The notes below the pieces were generated by a model. It saw nothing but the letters and a program-made list of their open reading frames with translations. It ran no database searches and was not told where the DNA came from. This document shows, piece by piece, positions 44,770 through 53,452 of a DNA stretch of 64,000 bases (positions are counted from its first letter, which is position 1; every line of letters starts with the position of its first letter). Made by a program: the position numbers and the translations under genes. Source of the DNA: Pseudomonas sp. ADAK13 (GTDB taxonomy: Bacteria; Pseudomonadota; Gammaproteobacteria; Pseudomonadales; Pseudomonadaceae); NCBI RefSeq assembly GCF_012935715.1, contig NZ_CP052860.1, positions 1,240,001 through 1,304,000 of the forward strand, given 5' to 3'.

Positions 44770-47277
44770 TTACTTTCTTGGTTTGATCCGAGCCGTAGGT
44801 TCAGCAATCAACGGATCATCCGGCCAGTAATGCTTCGGATACCGCCCCTTCAAATCCTTCTTCACCTCGGCGTACGTACTGCGCCAGAAATTGGCCAGAT
44901 CCTGCGTTACTTGCACCGGGCGCCTTGCCGGCGACAACAGGTGCAGCTTGACCACCTGCCGTCCGCCGGCAATCCGCGGCGTGTCTGCCAGCCCGAACAA
45001 TTCCTGCAGACGCACCGCCAGAATCGGCGGCTGCTCGCTGTAGTCCAGACGCACCGACGAGCCCGACGGCACCTTCAGATGGTGCGGCGCCAACTCGTCC
45101 AACCGCGCAGGCAACGGCCACGGCAGCAGGTTATGCAGGAAGCTGGAAATATCCAGATTGGAAAAATGGCTCAGGCGCGACACCTTGCCCAGGTACGGCA
45201 TCAACCAATGTTCCAGGCTGGCGAGCAAGGCGCTGTCGCTGACATCCGGCCATTCGCTGGCCTTGCCGGTGTCCAGATGACGCAGCAGCATCACCCGCGC
45301 CTGCCATTGGCGCAGCTCCGGGGTCCAGGGCAGCAGTTCCAGGCCTTTGCGTCGCACCAGGTTGACCAGCGCCTGGCTGCGGGCAGACTCGTCCAGGCCG
45401 GTCAGCGGCTCGCGGCTGAGCACCAGCTCGCCGACCTTGCGCTGGCGTTCGGCGCGCAGCACGCCTTCGCGTTCGTCCCAGTCGAGTTGGTCGACATTGC
45501 GCACCTGCTCGGCCAGCACCGAGTCAAACAGCACCGGGTCAAAATCTGCCGCGAGGTAAATCCGTTCTTCGCGCTGGCCATGGCGGCTGCCCAAGTCGGC
45601 GATCACCAGCCAGGGTTGTTTCATCAGGCTGTCGGCCTCGGCGAACAGCGCAGCACGGCCGTTGGCCAGGCGGTATTCAGCCCCGCCGGCACGCCGTTGC
45701 TGGGCGACGCGGTCCGGGTAGGCCAGCGCCAGCAAGGCGCCCAGCCAGCGCGGGTGATCGGGATCAGACACAGGCTGCTCGGCCTTGCCTCTTAAATAAC
45801 CACGGTATTGCCGGGCCAGTTGCCGGGCGCGCTGCACGCCACCTTGGGTGCCACGGGCCTTTTCTTCTCCGGACAACAACGCCAGCCGGCTGTGCAAGTC
45901 CGCACCGGCGCCGCGCAAGATATCGCGCTCACCCAACAGCGCTGCCACGTCACACGCCATGTGCGCCAAGCCCAAATCCTGCCCACGCAACAGCAGATGG
46001 GCGATGCGCGGATGCGCCGGCAACCCGGCCATTTTCTGGCCGTGGGCGGTCAGCTTGGCGTCGCTCAGCGCGCCCAATCGTTCGAGCAAATCCTGAGCCT
46101 GTGCATAAGCTGCAGTGGGCGGCACGTCGAGCCACACCAACTGAGTCGGCGCCACGCCCCAGCGGCCCAGTTGCAGGGCCAGGCCGGAAAGATCGGCCGA
46201 GAGAATTTCCGCACTGGAATACGCCGCCAGCCCTTCATGCTGGTCCTCGGACCACAACCGGTAACACACGCCCGGCTCCAGTCGCCCTGCCCGGCCGGCA
46301 CGCTGGGTGGCGCTGGCGCGGGAGATGCGCTGGGTGTCGAGGCGGGTCATGCCGCTGCCCGGGTCGAATCGCGGGACCCGCGCCAGCCCGGCATCGATCA
46401 CCACGCGCACGCCGTTGATGGTCAGGCTGGTCTCGGCAATGTTGGTGGCCAGCACTACTTTGCGCTTGCCGGCGGGCGCCGGGTCGATAGCGGCGCGTTG
46501 GGCGGCCAGGTCCAGTTCGCCGTGCAGCGGGCACAGCAGCACCTCGGGGTTATCGCCCAGTGCGTCAGCCAATTGCTGATGAACCCGACGAATCTCGGCC
46601 TGCCCCGGCAGGAAAACCAGCACGCTGCCGGTCTCGTCGTGCAGGGCTTCCAGGAGGGTCTGCACCAACCGTGGCTCGATAAATTCGCCAGGCTGGAATG
46701 GCCGGCCCCAGCGCATCTGCACCGGGTACATGCGCCCTTCGCTGCGCAGGATCGGCGCATCGTCCAGCAACCCGGCCAGACGCTCGCCTTCCAGGGTGGC
46801 CGACATCAGCAGGATTTTCAGCGGCTGCTCGTCGCGAAACAGGTCCCGGCCATTCAGGCTCAGGGCCAGCGCGAGGTCGGCGTCCAGGCTGCGCTCGTGG
46901 AATTCATCGAAGATCAGCAAACCTACGCCGTCCAGCGCCGGGTCATCCTGCAAACGGCGGGTGAGGATGCCTTCGGTGACCACTTCGATCCGGGTGTTGG
47001 GGCCGACTTTACTGTCCAGCCGGATGCGGTAGCCGACGGTTTCGCCGACCTTTTCACCCAGTTCGCTGGCCAGGCGCTCGGCGGCGGCGCGTGCGGCCAG
47101 GCGCCGGGGCTCAAGCATCAGGATGGTTTGCCCGGCCAGCCAGGGTTCATTCAACAGCGCCAACGGCACCCGTGTGGTTTTACCGGCGCCGGGCGGAGCT
47201 TCGAGCACGGCTTCATGGCGCGTCGCCAGGGCGTCACGCAGGGCAGGTAAAACATCATCGATTGGCAACGAATTCAT
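44770..47277 (-). CDS. hrpB: ATP-dependent RNA helicase HrpB
   Basis: An 835-residue DEAH-box helicase of the HrpB family. Motifs: EAPPGAGKTTRVP (I), EPRRLAARAAAE (Ia), FDEFHERSLDADL (DEFH variant of motif II, typical of HrpB), LMSATLEG (III) and ASATQRAGRAGR (VI). A long C-terminal region ends with the HrpB-specific tail (RPVQVTQDLANFWRSTYAEVKKDLKGRYPKHYWPDDP). Start ATG 47277; an upstream in-frame extension lacks support. The cellular substrate is unknown in most species. Confidence 0.94.
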   Translation of the reverse strand: MNSLPIDDVLPALRDALATRHEAVLEAPPGAGKTTRVPLALLNEPWLAGQTILMLEPRRLAARAAAERLASELGEKVGETVGYRIRLDSKVGPNTRIEVVTEGILTRRLQDDPALDGVGLLIFDEFHERSLDADLALALSLNGRDLFRDEQPLKILLMSATLEGERLAGLLDDAPILRSEGRMYPVQMRWGRPFQPGEFIEPRLVQTLLEALHDETGSVLVFLPGQAEIRRVHQQLADALGDNPEVLLCPLHGELDLAAQRAAIDPAPAGKRKVVLATNIAETSLTINGVRVVIDAGLARVPRFDPGSGMTRLDTQRISRASATQRAGRAGRLEPGVCYRLWSEDQHEGLAAYSSAEILSADLSGLALQLGRWGVAPTQLVWLDVPPTAAYAQAQDLLERLGALSDAKLTAHGQKMAGLPAHPRIAHLLLRGQDLGLAHMACDVAALLGERDILRGAGADLHSRLALLSGEEKARGTQGGVQRARQLARQYRGYLRGKAEQPVSDPDHPRWLGALLALAYPDRVAQQRRAGGAEYRLANGRAALFAEADSLMKQPWLVIADLGSRHGQREERIYLAADFDPVLFDSVLAEQVRNVDQLDWDEREGVLRAERQRKVGELVLSREPLTGLDESARSQALVNLVRRKGLELLPWTPELRQWQARVMLLRHLDTGKASEWPDVSDSALLASLEHWLMPYLGKVSRLSHFSNLDISSFLHNLLPWPLPARLDELAPHHLKVPSGSSVRLDYSEQPPILAVRLQELFGLADTPRIAGGRQVVKLHLLSPARRPVQVTQDLANFWRSTYAEVKKDLKGRYPKHYWPDDPLIAEPTARIKPRK

Positions 47278-47370
47278 ACTGGCTCCAAAGCAGAGCGGCG
47301 AGTATAACGGCGAACTGCCGGGTGTCGGTGGTGGTCTCAACGACACGACCCCGTCCTTACTGGAATGCGG

Positions 47371-47408
47371 TCAAAGGTGGGAGCTGGCTTGCCTGCTCCC
47401 ACCTTTGA
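47371..47408. repeat. Truncated REP forming a perfect hairpin
   Basis: TCAAAGGTGGGAG and CTCCCACCTTTGA form a perfect 13-bp stem around a 12-base loop of REP sequence (CTGGCTTGCCTG). It looks like a REPIN collapsed to one unit. It lies between the divergent hrpB and lipoprotein genes. Confidence 0.75.
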
Positions 47409-47466
47409 TCATCGTCGCCTTGTAGACTGGCTTATAGTCACTTTCATTATGTTCAAGGAGAGTTCC

Positions 47467-47886
47467 ATGCGTGTTGCTTCCCGTGTCATCGGCGGTGTTC
47501 TGGCCGTCACCCTGCTGAGCCAGTTGACGGCTTGCGGCTCGATTTTCTACCCCGACCGCCGTGGCCAGATCGACGGCAAGATCGACCCGGCGATTGCCGT
47601 GCTCGATGCGGTCGGCCTGCTGTTCTACGTGATCCCGGGCCTGATCGCCTTCGGTGTCGACTTCGCCACCGGCGCGATTTACTTCGAGCCTGGCAAGACC
47701 GCCCAGGTGGCCCCGGAAAAACTCCAGCAAGCCATCGGCGCCGACGGCAAGGTCGATAACGCCAAGCTGCAAACCATCATCCAGAAAGAAACCGGCCGTA
47801 ACCTGCCGCTGGACGACCCGCGCATGATCCAGTTCAAGGGCAGCGTGCAACAACTCGCCACCCTGGGCCTGCAACCCGCCGCTTAA
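47467..47886 (+). CDS. Small lipoprotein of unknown function
   Basis: A 139-residue predicted lipoprotein. Signal peptide MRVASRVIGGVLAVTLLSQLTAC with lipobox LTAC (Cys23). Then GSIFYPDRRGQIDGKIDPAIAVLDAVGLLFYVIPGLIAFGVDFATG, a hydrophobic stretch that could be a membrane hairpin, and a polar helical C terminus. Similar proteins in pseudomonads are often mislabelled polyribonucleotide nucleotidyltransferase; nothing here supports that. Start ATG 47467 has AAGGAGAG upstream. The cation exporter follows 15 bp later, likely in the same transcript. Confidence 0.8.
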   Translation: MRVASRVIGGVLAVTLLSQLTACGSIFYPDRRGQIDGKIDPAIAVLDAVGLLFYVIPGLIAFGVDFATGAIYFEPGKTAQVAPEKLQQAIGADGKVDNAKLQTIIQKETGRNLPLDDPRMIQFKGSVQQLATLGLQPAA

Positions 47887-47901
47887 GGACTGACCCGCCC
47901 C

Positions 47902-48795
47902 ATGACCAGCAGTCCAGAACACGCCCGGCTGTTGCGCCTGGCCACCCGCGCTTCCGTCGGCGTGGCCTGTGTGCTGATTGTGACCAAGGCCATCGCCTGG
48001 TGGCTCAGCGGCTCGGTGAGCATGCTCGCCGGGTTGACCGACTCGCTGCTCGACGGCGTCACCTCGCTGCTCAACTTGCTGGCCGTGCATTACGCGCTAC
48101 GCCCAGCCGATGACGACCACCGTTATGGCCACGGCAAGGCGGAGTCCCTGTCGGGCATGGCCCAGGCGCTGTTTATCGCCGGCAGTGCGGTGCTGATCGC
48201 CTTCCAGGCGTTCCAGCGCTTGCAGCATCCGGAGCCGGTGGGCGCACCGTGGCTGAGTATCGGCGTGATCATTCTGTCCCTGGCGCTGACAGCGGCGCTG
48301 TTGGTCCTGCAACACCGGGTGATCCGCGAAACCGGCTCCAACGCCATTCGTGCCGACTCGCTGCACTACCGCTCCGACATGATGCTCAACGGCAGCATCC
48401 TGGTGGCACTGGTGCTGGCGGCGTTTGGTTTCCATCAGGTGGACGCCTGGTTCGGCCTGGGCATCGCGGCCTACATTTTGTGGAGCGCGATCCAGATCGC
48501 CCGGGAAAGTTTTTCGGTGTTGATGGACGAGGAACTGCCGCCGGACGTCAGCCAGCACATGCTGGAACTGGCGTGCAGCGTGCCCGGCGTACTGGGCGCC
48601 CATGACTTGCGCACACGGATTTCCGGCAGCCACTGGTTTGTGCAGTTGCACCTGGAATTGCCGGGGGAATTGAGTCTGTCTGTGGCCCATGGCATCAGCG
48701 ACCAGGCCGCCGATGCCATTCACAACGCCTACCCGCGGGCCGAAGTGCTGGTGCACGCCGACCCGCAGGAAGTGGTCAAGGGCGCGAAGGCCTAG
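47902..48795 (+). CDS. fieF: Cation diffusion facilitator (FieF/YiiP-type)
   Basis: A 297-residue divalent-metal/proton antiporter with six membrane helices and a cytoplasmic C-terminal metal domain. The helix-2 metal site is LAGLTDSLLDGVTS (the DxxxD pattern) and helix 5 has RADSLHYRSDMMLNGS (HxxxD), the four-residue site of YiiP. DDHRYGHGKAESLSGM is the expected loop. The P. aeruginosa orthologue by position is PA3963 (YiiP). Zinc, iron or cadmium export is likely. The stop overlaps the convergent DUF6515-type gene. Confidence 0.92.
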   Translation: MTSSPEHARLLRLATRASVGVACVLIVTKAIAWWLSGSVSMLAGLTDSLLDGVTSLLNLLAVHYALRPADDDHRYGHGKAESLSGMAQALFIAGSAVLIAFQAFQRLQHPEPVGAPWLSIGVIILSLALTAALLVLQHRVIRETGSNAIRADSLHYRSDMMLNGSILVALVLAAFGFHQVDAWFGLGIAAYILWSAIQIARESFSVLMDEELPPDVSQHMLELACSVPGVLGAHDLRTRISGSHWFVQLHLELPGELSLSVAHGISDQAADAIHNAYPRAEVLVHADPQEVVKGAKA

Positions 48796-49922
48796 TACTG
48801 CACCTGATACCCGCGACTGGTCAGGCAGTTGCCCTGGGCCTGGCGGTAGGTTTGCACCACCGCCGGGTCTGGAGCGTAGGTGACGGTCCTTGGGTCAAAA
48901 CCACTTTGTTGCACGGCCCAGCGATAGCAGTCATAACCGTCCTGCTGGACTTGCGCCGGTGACTGGCCGTTGGCCGGGTAAGCCACCACGTCATAACCAT
49001 TGCCCTGGGGCACGGGTTGCGGCGCTGGCGCGGCCGGTGGCGGCTGCACCACTACGTACTGCTGGCTGCTTTCTTCGTAGGTGTAATAGGCACCGGCGGC
49101 GAGGAAGAACAGCGCGCTGCCCACCCACACTTCCCGCGCGTAGTCGGGCAGGTATTGCACGCGAATCCCGTACGGCGGCGTCACGACGACGTAGCGCGGG
49201 CCTTGCGGGCGGTACCAGTAGCCACCCGAAAAGAAGTAGTCCTGGCCGCGATACGGCACGCGGTAATTGCGGTCGGGGAAGCGGTCCACGATGTAACCCG
49301 GGCGGTATTGCGGACCTGGGCCCCAGCCATTGCCGTGCCCGTCGGGGCGGCCTGGCCAGCGGTGATCGTTGGGATGGTAGTTGTTGCCACCGCCGTTACC
49401 ACCATTGAAGCCGGGCCGGCCCGGGCCACCCTGGCCGCCATTACCGGCTTGCCAATGCGGGTTGCCGTCGTTGCGACGCGGAATGTCCTGGTAATTGCCG
49501 GGGCGCGGTTCCTGGGTCTGGCGCACGGTATCCGGGCGACCCTGGATCGGCAGGTTATTGGCGGGCTGGGGCGCCTGGTGCGGGGGTTGCTGTTGATTGC
49601 CCTGCGGACGACCTTGCCACTGGCCGCCACCGTTCGGGCGCTCGAAATTCTGGTTCTGCGGTCGAGGCTGATTATTTTCGAAATGCTGATTCTGCGGACG
49701 CGGCTGATTGTTCTCGGGGCGGGGAGCTTCAGGACGCGGTTGATTGTTTTGCGGTCGAGGCTGGTTGTTCTGCGGCCGCGGCTGGTTATTGCCCGGGTGC
49801 CCTTCCGGGCCTCTTTCATGCTGACCACCGCCCTCCTGGCGTGGCGGGTCGTCGGCCATCACTTGCGCACCAACGCTCATCATCAGCAAACCAACACCTG
49901 CCAAACGCCAGATGCGCTTCAT
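48792..49922 (-). CDS. Exported Asn/Gln/Pro-repeat protein (DUF6515-type)
   Basis: A 376-residue secreted or outer-envelope protein from ATG 49922 (MKRIWRLAGVGLLMMSVGAQVMA, a signal peptide). Residues ~35-160 are low complexity with a heptad-like NNQPRPQ repeat (at least five copies, diverging to NQHFENNQPRPQ and NQNFERPNG). Then a Gly/Asn-rich segment. The C-terminal ~170 residues are folded: RVPYRGQDYFFSGGYWYRPQ, VVTPPYGIRVQYLP, and a paired-Cys end (GYDCYRWAVQQSGFDP...GNCLTSRGYQ). I recall this C-terminal domain as DUF6515. Function unknown; possibly surface or matrix associated. Confidence 0.82.
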   Translation of the reverse strand: MKRIWRLAGVGLLMMSVGAQVMADDPPRQEGGGQHERGPEGHPGNNQPRPQNNQPRPQNNQPRPEAPRPENNQPRPQNQHFENNQPRPQNQNFERPNGGGQWQGRPQGNQQQPPHQAPQPANNLPIQGRPDTVRQTQEPRPGNYQDIPRRNDGNPHWQAGNGGQGGPGRPGFNGGNGGGNNYHPNDHRWPGRPDGHGNGWGPGPQYRPGYIVDRFPDRNYRVPYRGQDYFFSGGYWYRPQGPRYVVVTPPYGIRVQYLPDYAREVWVGSALFFLAAGAYYTYEESSQQYVVVQPPPAAPAPQPVPQGNGYDVVAYPANGQSPAQVQQDGYDCYRWAVQQSGFDPRTVTYAPDPAVVQTYRQAQGNCLTSRGYQVQY

Positions 49923-50022
49923 GCTATTCCTCACTGCGGATTAGGGCCTACACGTAAGACTGGAAAACCGGGGCCCGGTTCTGCGACAGGTTATCAGTCA
50001 CGAGAAGTATTTTCGCAGGCAA

Positions 50023-50050
50023 TAAAAAGGGGCGACCCGTCGGTCGCCCC
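50023..50050 (-). terminator. Strong intrinsic terminator, minus strand
   Basis: GGGGCGACC (50029-50037) and GGTCGCCCC (50042-50050) pair perfectly around loop CGTC. On the minus strand the stem is followed by TTTTTATT; on the plus strand no T-run follows. It must therefore end a leftward transcript, but the only leftward gene nearby begins downstream, at 49922. Confidence 0.8.
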
Positions 50051-50300
50051 TTGAGAACTTCGTCCTGGCTCAACGCTTTTGACGTTGGCTCACCTCACGC
50101 CGTCTTGTGGACAGTGTGCAGCCCGGGGGCCGGGGCAACCCTGTGGGGTTGGCGGCCGCAGCCGGCCTTATTGGCGGGCTGCAGTGGACTGTATGTCCGG
50201 GCAGTGATTCTGTTGATAACTCTACGCCTCGGCCTCAGGCAGATGATTGCGAAGATTGCGTCAATAAACAGTGCTTGCGCAATTTTTAACCCTGGATAGA
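50023..50300 (-). ncRNA. Candidate small RNA with intrinsic terminator (uncharacterised)
   Basis: No convincing protein gene lies in this ~400-bp gap, yet a strong terminator (50023-50050) faces left with nothing in front of it. Upstream of it on the minus strand are alternative small hairpins, TTGAG/CTCAA (50051-50055 with 50069-50073, loop containing CCAGGACG) and CAACG/CGTTG (50071-50075 with 50083-50087); these overlap and exclude one another. A longer imperfect stem pairs 50107-50125 with 50175-50198. The GGA in a hairpin loop is the type of site bound by RsmA/CsrA proteins. The 5' end is unknown; I could not identify a convincing promoter. I do not recognise it as RsmX/Y/Z, 6S, CrcZ or PrrF. 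Confidence 0.4.
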
Positions 50301-50336
50301 TAATTCGCCGCAATAGTTACGACAAAGGCCAGCCCC

Positions 50337-50816
50337 ATGAGCAAACTTGACCGATACGACCTGAGTATTTTGGCGGAATTGCAGCGCGACGCGAGGATCT
50401 CCAACCAAGAGTTGGCCGAGCGGATCGGCCTGTCGCCTTCGCCGTGCTCACGCCGGGTCAAGCAATTGGAGGACGACGGCTACATCGCCCGCCAGGTCGC
50501 CTTGCTCGACCGCAAGATGCTCGGCCTGAGCCTGACAGCCTACGTGCTGATCGGCATGGACCGACACACCCCGGAGCGTTTCGAGAATTTCGAGGCGGCC
50601 ATCCGCACCTTGCCGCAAGTGCTGGAGTGCAGCCTGGTGACCGGGATGGACGCCGACTACCAACTGAAGGTGGTGGTGCCGGACATGGATCACTATCAGA
50701 AACTGCTGCTGGGCCACCTGACCCGCATCGAAGGCGTCACCAGCGTGCGCTCAAGCTTTGTGCTGAACCAGGTGCTCAACAGTACCGAATTGCCGCTGAC
50801 CCACCTGCGCACTTAA
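50337..50816 (+). CDS. Lrp/AsnC-family transcriptional regulator
   Basis: A 159-residue regulator with helix-turn-helix LDRYDLSILAELQRDARISNQELAERIGLSPSPCSRRVKQLEDDGYI and a C-terminal RAM domain (TPERFENFEAAIRTLPQVLECSLVTGMDADYQLKV). The CSRRVKQLE segment is characteristic of Lrp relatives that control amino-acid genes. Start ATG 50337. Target unknown; no divergent metabolic gene is adjacent, only the gap with the candidate RNA. Followed by a REPIN. Confidence 0.9.
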   Translation: MSKLDRYDLSILAELQRDARISNQELAERIGLSPSPCSRRVKQLEDDGYIARQVALLDRKMLGLSLTAYVLIGMDRHTPERFENFEAAIRTLPQVLECSLVTGMDADYQLKVVVPDMDHYQKLLLGHLTRIEGVTSVRSSFVLNQVLNSTELPLTHLRT

Positions 50817-50834
50817 GACCAGCGCGGAACAAAT

Positions 50835-50919
50835 GTGGGAGCTGGCTTGCCTGCGATGCAAACGACTCGGTCTTTCCGAGACACCGAGGTGATGCAATCG
50901 CAGGCAAGCCAGCTCCCAC
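50835..50919. repeat. REPIN (family A, inward facing)
   Basis: GTGGGAGCTGGCTTGCCTGC and its exact complement flank a spacer with ACTCGGT/ACCGAGGT. Confidence 0.92.
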
Positions 50920-50993
50920 AGACCGACGCAGGTCAATGTTGAGCCTACGATGCTGGCGTATACTTCTGGCCCTACCCCGCCGGAAACGACCCG

Positions 50994-51212
50994 ATGAACT
51001 CGATTGATCCCGCCGTGTTTGAAGAATGGATGATGACCGGCCTGGTCAGCATCCTGATCATTTTCATGGGCTTTATCGTCTGGGACCTGGCGAAGAAATC
51101 CAAGGCCGGGCGCTTTGGCTCGATGATCCTGTTCTTCGTGCTGGGCCTGGGCGTTGCCGCGTTCATCATCAAGAGCGTGGTGATCGGCCTGATCGAGTCC
51201 GGCGCCTTATAA
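50994..51212 (+). CDS. DUF2788 membrane protein
   Basis: A 72-residue protein ([20 protein letters not shown]) with two membrane helices: [17 protein letters not shown] and [23 protein letters not shown] short KKSKAGRFG cytoplasmic or periplasmic loop joins them. The pattern fits DUF2788, a conserved small protein of unknown function in proteobacteria. Its last 6 bp overlap the convergent pseudouridine synthase gene. Confidence 0.85.
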   Translation: MNSIDPAVFEEWMMTGLVSILIIFMGFIVWDLAKKSKAGRFGSMILFFVLGLGVAAFIIKSVVIGLIESGAL

Positions 51213-51848
51213 GCGCGCCGGCACTTCCTTCCATTGGCCTTGATCCAGGCCGTCGATCGACCAGTCACCTATCCGCACCCGCACCAGCCGCAACGTCGGC
51301 AAGCCCACCGCCGCCGTCATGCGTCGTACCTGGCGGTTACGCCCCTCACGAATCACCAATTCCAGCCAATGGGTCGGCACGCTTTTGCGAAACCGCACCG
51401 GCGGGTTGCGCGGCCACAGTTGCGGCTCGTCCAGTTGCCGCGCTTCGGCGGGCAGGGTCATGCCGTCGTTGAGTTCCACGCCGTCGCGCAGGCGTTGCAA
51501 CTGCTCCTCGGTCGGCTCGCCTTCCACCTGCACCCAGTAGGTTTTCGCCAGCTTGTGCTTGGGGTCGGCGATGCGCGCCTGCAACTGGCCGTCGTTGGTC
51601 AGCAGCAACAGGCCTTCGCTGTCACGGTCCAGGCGCCCGGCCGGGTAGATGCCGGGGATGTCGATGAAGTCCTTGAGGGTCGCCCGCCCGCCTTCGTCGC
51701 TGAACTGGGTCAGCACATCGAAGGGTTTATTGAACAGGATCAACTTGGGCTCGGCCGGTGGCGCCTTGGCGACACGACGCGGGGCTGACGAAGTTTGCGG
51801 ACTTTTCACACCGGGGCGGCGAGAAACGGGGCGGGCAGGACGGGACAT
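51207..51848 (-). CDS. rluE: RluE-type 23S rRNA pseudouridine synthase
   Basis: A 213-residue RsuA-family synthase that in E. coli modifies U2457 of 23S rRNA. A ~30-residue basic, disordered N terminus is followed by [17 protein letters not shown], then [17 protein letters not shown] with the catalytic Asp. [26 protein letters not shown] is the conserved C-terminal motif. It lacks an S4 domain, as RluE does. Start ATG 51848; an upstream in-frame extension of 11 codons is unlikely. Confidence 0.88.
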   Translation of the reverse strand: MSRPARPVSRRPGVKSPQTSSAPRRVAKAPPAEPKLILFNKPFDVLTQFSDEGGRATLKDFIDIPGIYPAGRLDRDSEGLLLLTNDGQLQARIADPKHKLAKTYWVQVEGEPTEEQLQRLRDGVELNDGMTLPAEARQLDEPQLWPRNPPVRFRKSVPTHWLELVIREGRNRQVRRMTAAVGLPTLRLVRVRIGDWSIDGLDQGQWKEVPARL

Positions 51849-51919
51849 GGCAAAGGAACATCTAACGGTCAGGACCGACAATGCTAGTGGCCTGACCGTT
51901 AAATAACCATCCCAACCGT

Positions 51920-53419
51920 TTAGCGGAACGGCGGCTCGTCGAAGCTGCGCAGTTTGCGCGAGTGCAGCGAGTTGAGTTCAGTGCGCAACAGGTCCACCGC
52001 CTCGATGCCGATCTTCAAGTGCTGGCTGACCGCACGCTCATAGAACGCGTTGGCCGAACCCGGCAGCTTGATCTCACTGTGCAGCGGTTTATCCGACACA
52101 CACAGCAACGTGCCGTACGGCACCCGCAGGCGGTAGCCCTGGGCGGCGATGGTGCCGCTTTCCATGTCCACGGCCACGGCGCGGGACAGGTTGATCAGCG
52201 GCCGTTCCTGGGCCCAGCGCAGCTCCCAGTTGCGGTCGTCGTAGGTCAGCACGGTGCCGGTGCGCAGGCGTTTTTTCAGCTCTTCGCCCTTCTCGCCGGT
52301 CACGTTGGCGGCCGCTTGCTGCAAGGCCATCTGCACTTCGGCCAGGGCCGGGATCGGGATGTTCGGCGGCACTACCCGGTCGAGAATCCCGTCGCGGCGC
52401 ATGTAGGCGTGAGCCAGCACGTAGTCGCCGATGGTCTGGGACTGGCGCAGGCCGCCGCAGTGGCCAATCATCAACCAGCAATGCGGGCGCAACACCGCCA
52501 GGTGATCGGTGATGTTCTTGGCGTTGGACGGGCCGACGCCAATGTTCACCAGGGTCACACCGTGGCCATCGCTGGCTTGCAAGTGGTAGGCAGGCATCTG
52601 GTAACGGTGCCAGACCACGCCCGCAGCAATGGCAGACGCTTCGCCGTGGTCCATGCTCTTGTCGATGATCACGTTGCCCGGCAGCACCATGCGGATAAAG
52701 CGCGGGTCACTGCGCAGCTGTTCCAGGCCGTGCACGATGAACTGGTCAACGTAGCGGTGGTAGTTGGTCAGCAAAATCCACGGCTGCACATGGCGCCAGT
52801 CGCTGCCGGTGTAGTGCACCAGGCGGCGCAGGGAGAAGTCGACGCGGGCGGCGTCGAACAACGCCAATGGCAGTGGGTCGGTGTTTTCCCAATCGTAGAG
52901 ACCATCGGCAATGCCATCGGTGGCAGCGGACAGGTCGGTACTCGGGAACACCCGCGCCAGCGTGGCGGCGGTCACGCCGGAGCCGGCAAGTTCGTCGCCC
53001 TGCTCCACCACGTACGGGTAGGGAATGTTCTGCTGGCTGACGCCCACCTCTACCGTCACGGTGAAGTCGTGCATCAACGGCACTAGTTGCTCCAGCAGGT
53101 ATTTGCGGAAGGCTGACGGATGGGTGACGGTGACGCTGTAGGTCCCCGGCAACTGGACCTTGGCATATGCCCGGGTGGTCTGAGGGACTTCGCCCTGCAC
53201 CAGGTAGGTCAGGCGAAGTTCCGGGTAGCGAAACAGCGCACGTTGTTCGGCATCGGGTTCGACGCGGTCTTTGAGGTAGCGCTTGAGGGCTTGATTGAGC
53301 GCGCCGGTAGCACGCTCATGGAGAGCCGCCAGCCGATCCACGGCTTCTTCGGCGGTTTGAACGACAACAAAAGCTTCGGTCACGGTAAGCATCCTGTGTT
53401 CTGACTTGCAGGCCTTCAT
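51920..53419 (-). CDS. amn: AMP nucleosidase
   Basis: A 499-residue enzyme hydrolysing AMP to adenine and ribose 5-phosphate, part of purine salvage. The N-terminal ~170 residues form the Amn regulatory domain ([29 protein letters not shown]). The catalytic nucleoside-phosphorylase-like domain has [35 protein letters not shown] and [32 protein letters not shown]. Length and order are standard. Start ATG 53419 is preceded by ACAGGCAAG; ATG 53392 nine codons in is an alternative. Confidence 0.94.
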   Translation of the reverse strand: MKACKSEHRMLTVTEAFVVVQTAEEAVDRLAALHERATGALNQALKRYLKDRVEPDAEQRALFRYPELRLTYLVQGEVPQTTRAYAKVQLPGTYSVTVTHPSAFRKYLLEQLVPLMHDFTVTVEVGVSQQNIPYPYVVEQGDELAGSGVTAATLARVFPSTDLSAATDGIADGLYDWENTDPLPLALFDAARVDFSLRRLVHYTGSDWRHVQPWILLTNYHRYVDQFIVHGLEQLRSDPRFIRMVLPGNVIIDKSMDHGEASAIAAGVVWHRYQMPAYHLQASDGHGVTLVNIGVGPSNAKNITDHLAVLRPHCWLMIGHCGGLRQSQTIGDYVLAHAYMRRDGILDRVVPPNIPIPALAEVQMALQQAAANVTGEKGEELKKRLRTGTVLTYDDRNWELRWAQERPLINLSRAVAVDMESGTIAAQGYRLRVPYGTLLCVSDKPLHSEIKLPGSANAFYERAVSQHLKIGIEAVDLLRTELNSLHSRKLRSFDEPPFR

Positions 53420-53452
53420 CTTGCCTGTATCCCTGGCAGACGGGAACCTCCT

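Noticed and set aside
45808..47250. A 480-codon plus-strand frame opposite hrpB
   Set aside because: Antisense to conserved helicase motifs; product is compositionally biased.
47467..47886. Polyribonucleotide nucleotidyltransferase, a label often seen on this lipoprotein
   Set aside because: At 139 residues with a lipobox it has none of the PNPase domains.
50095..50313. A 72-codon minus-strand frame in the gap before lrp
   Set aside because: Considered as the gene ended by the orphan terminator. No ribosome site was seen, the product is unlike any family I know, and it ends well short of the terminator. Structured RNA is the better reading, but a small protein cannot be fully excluded.
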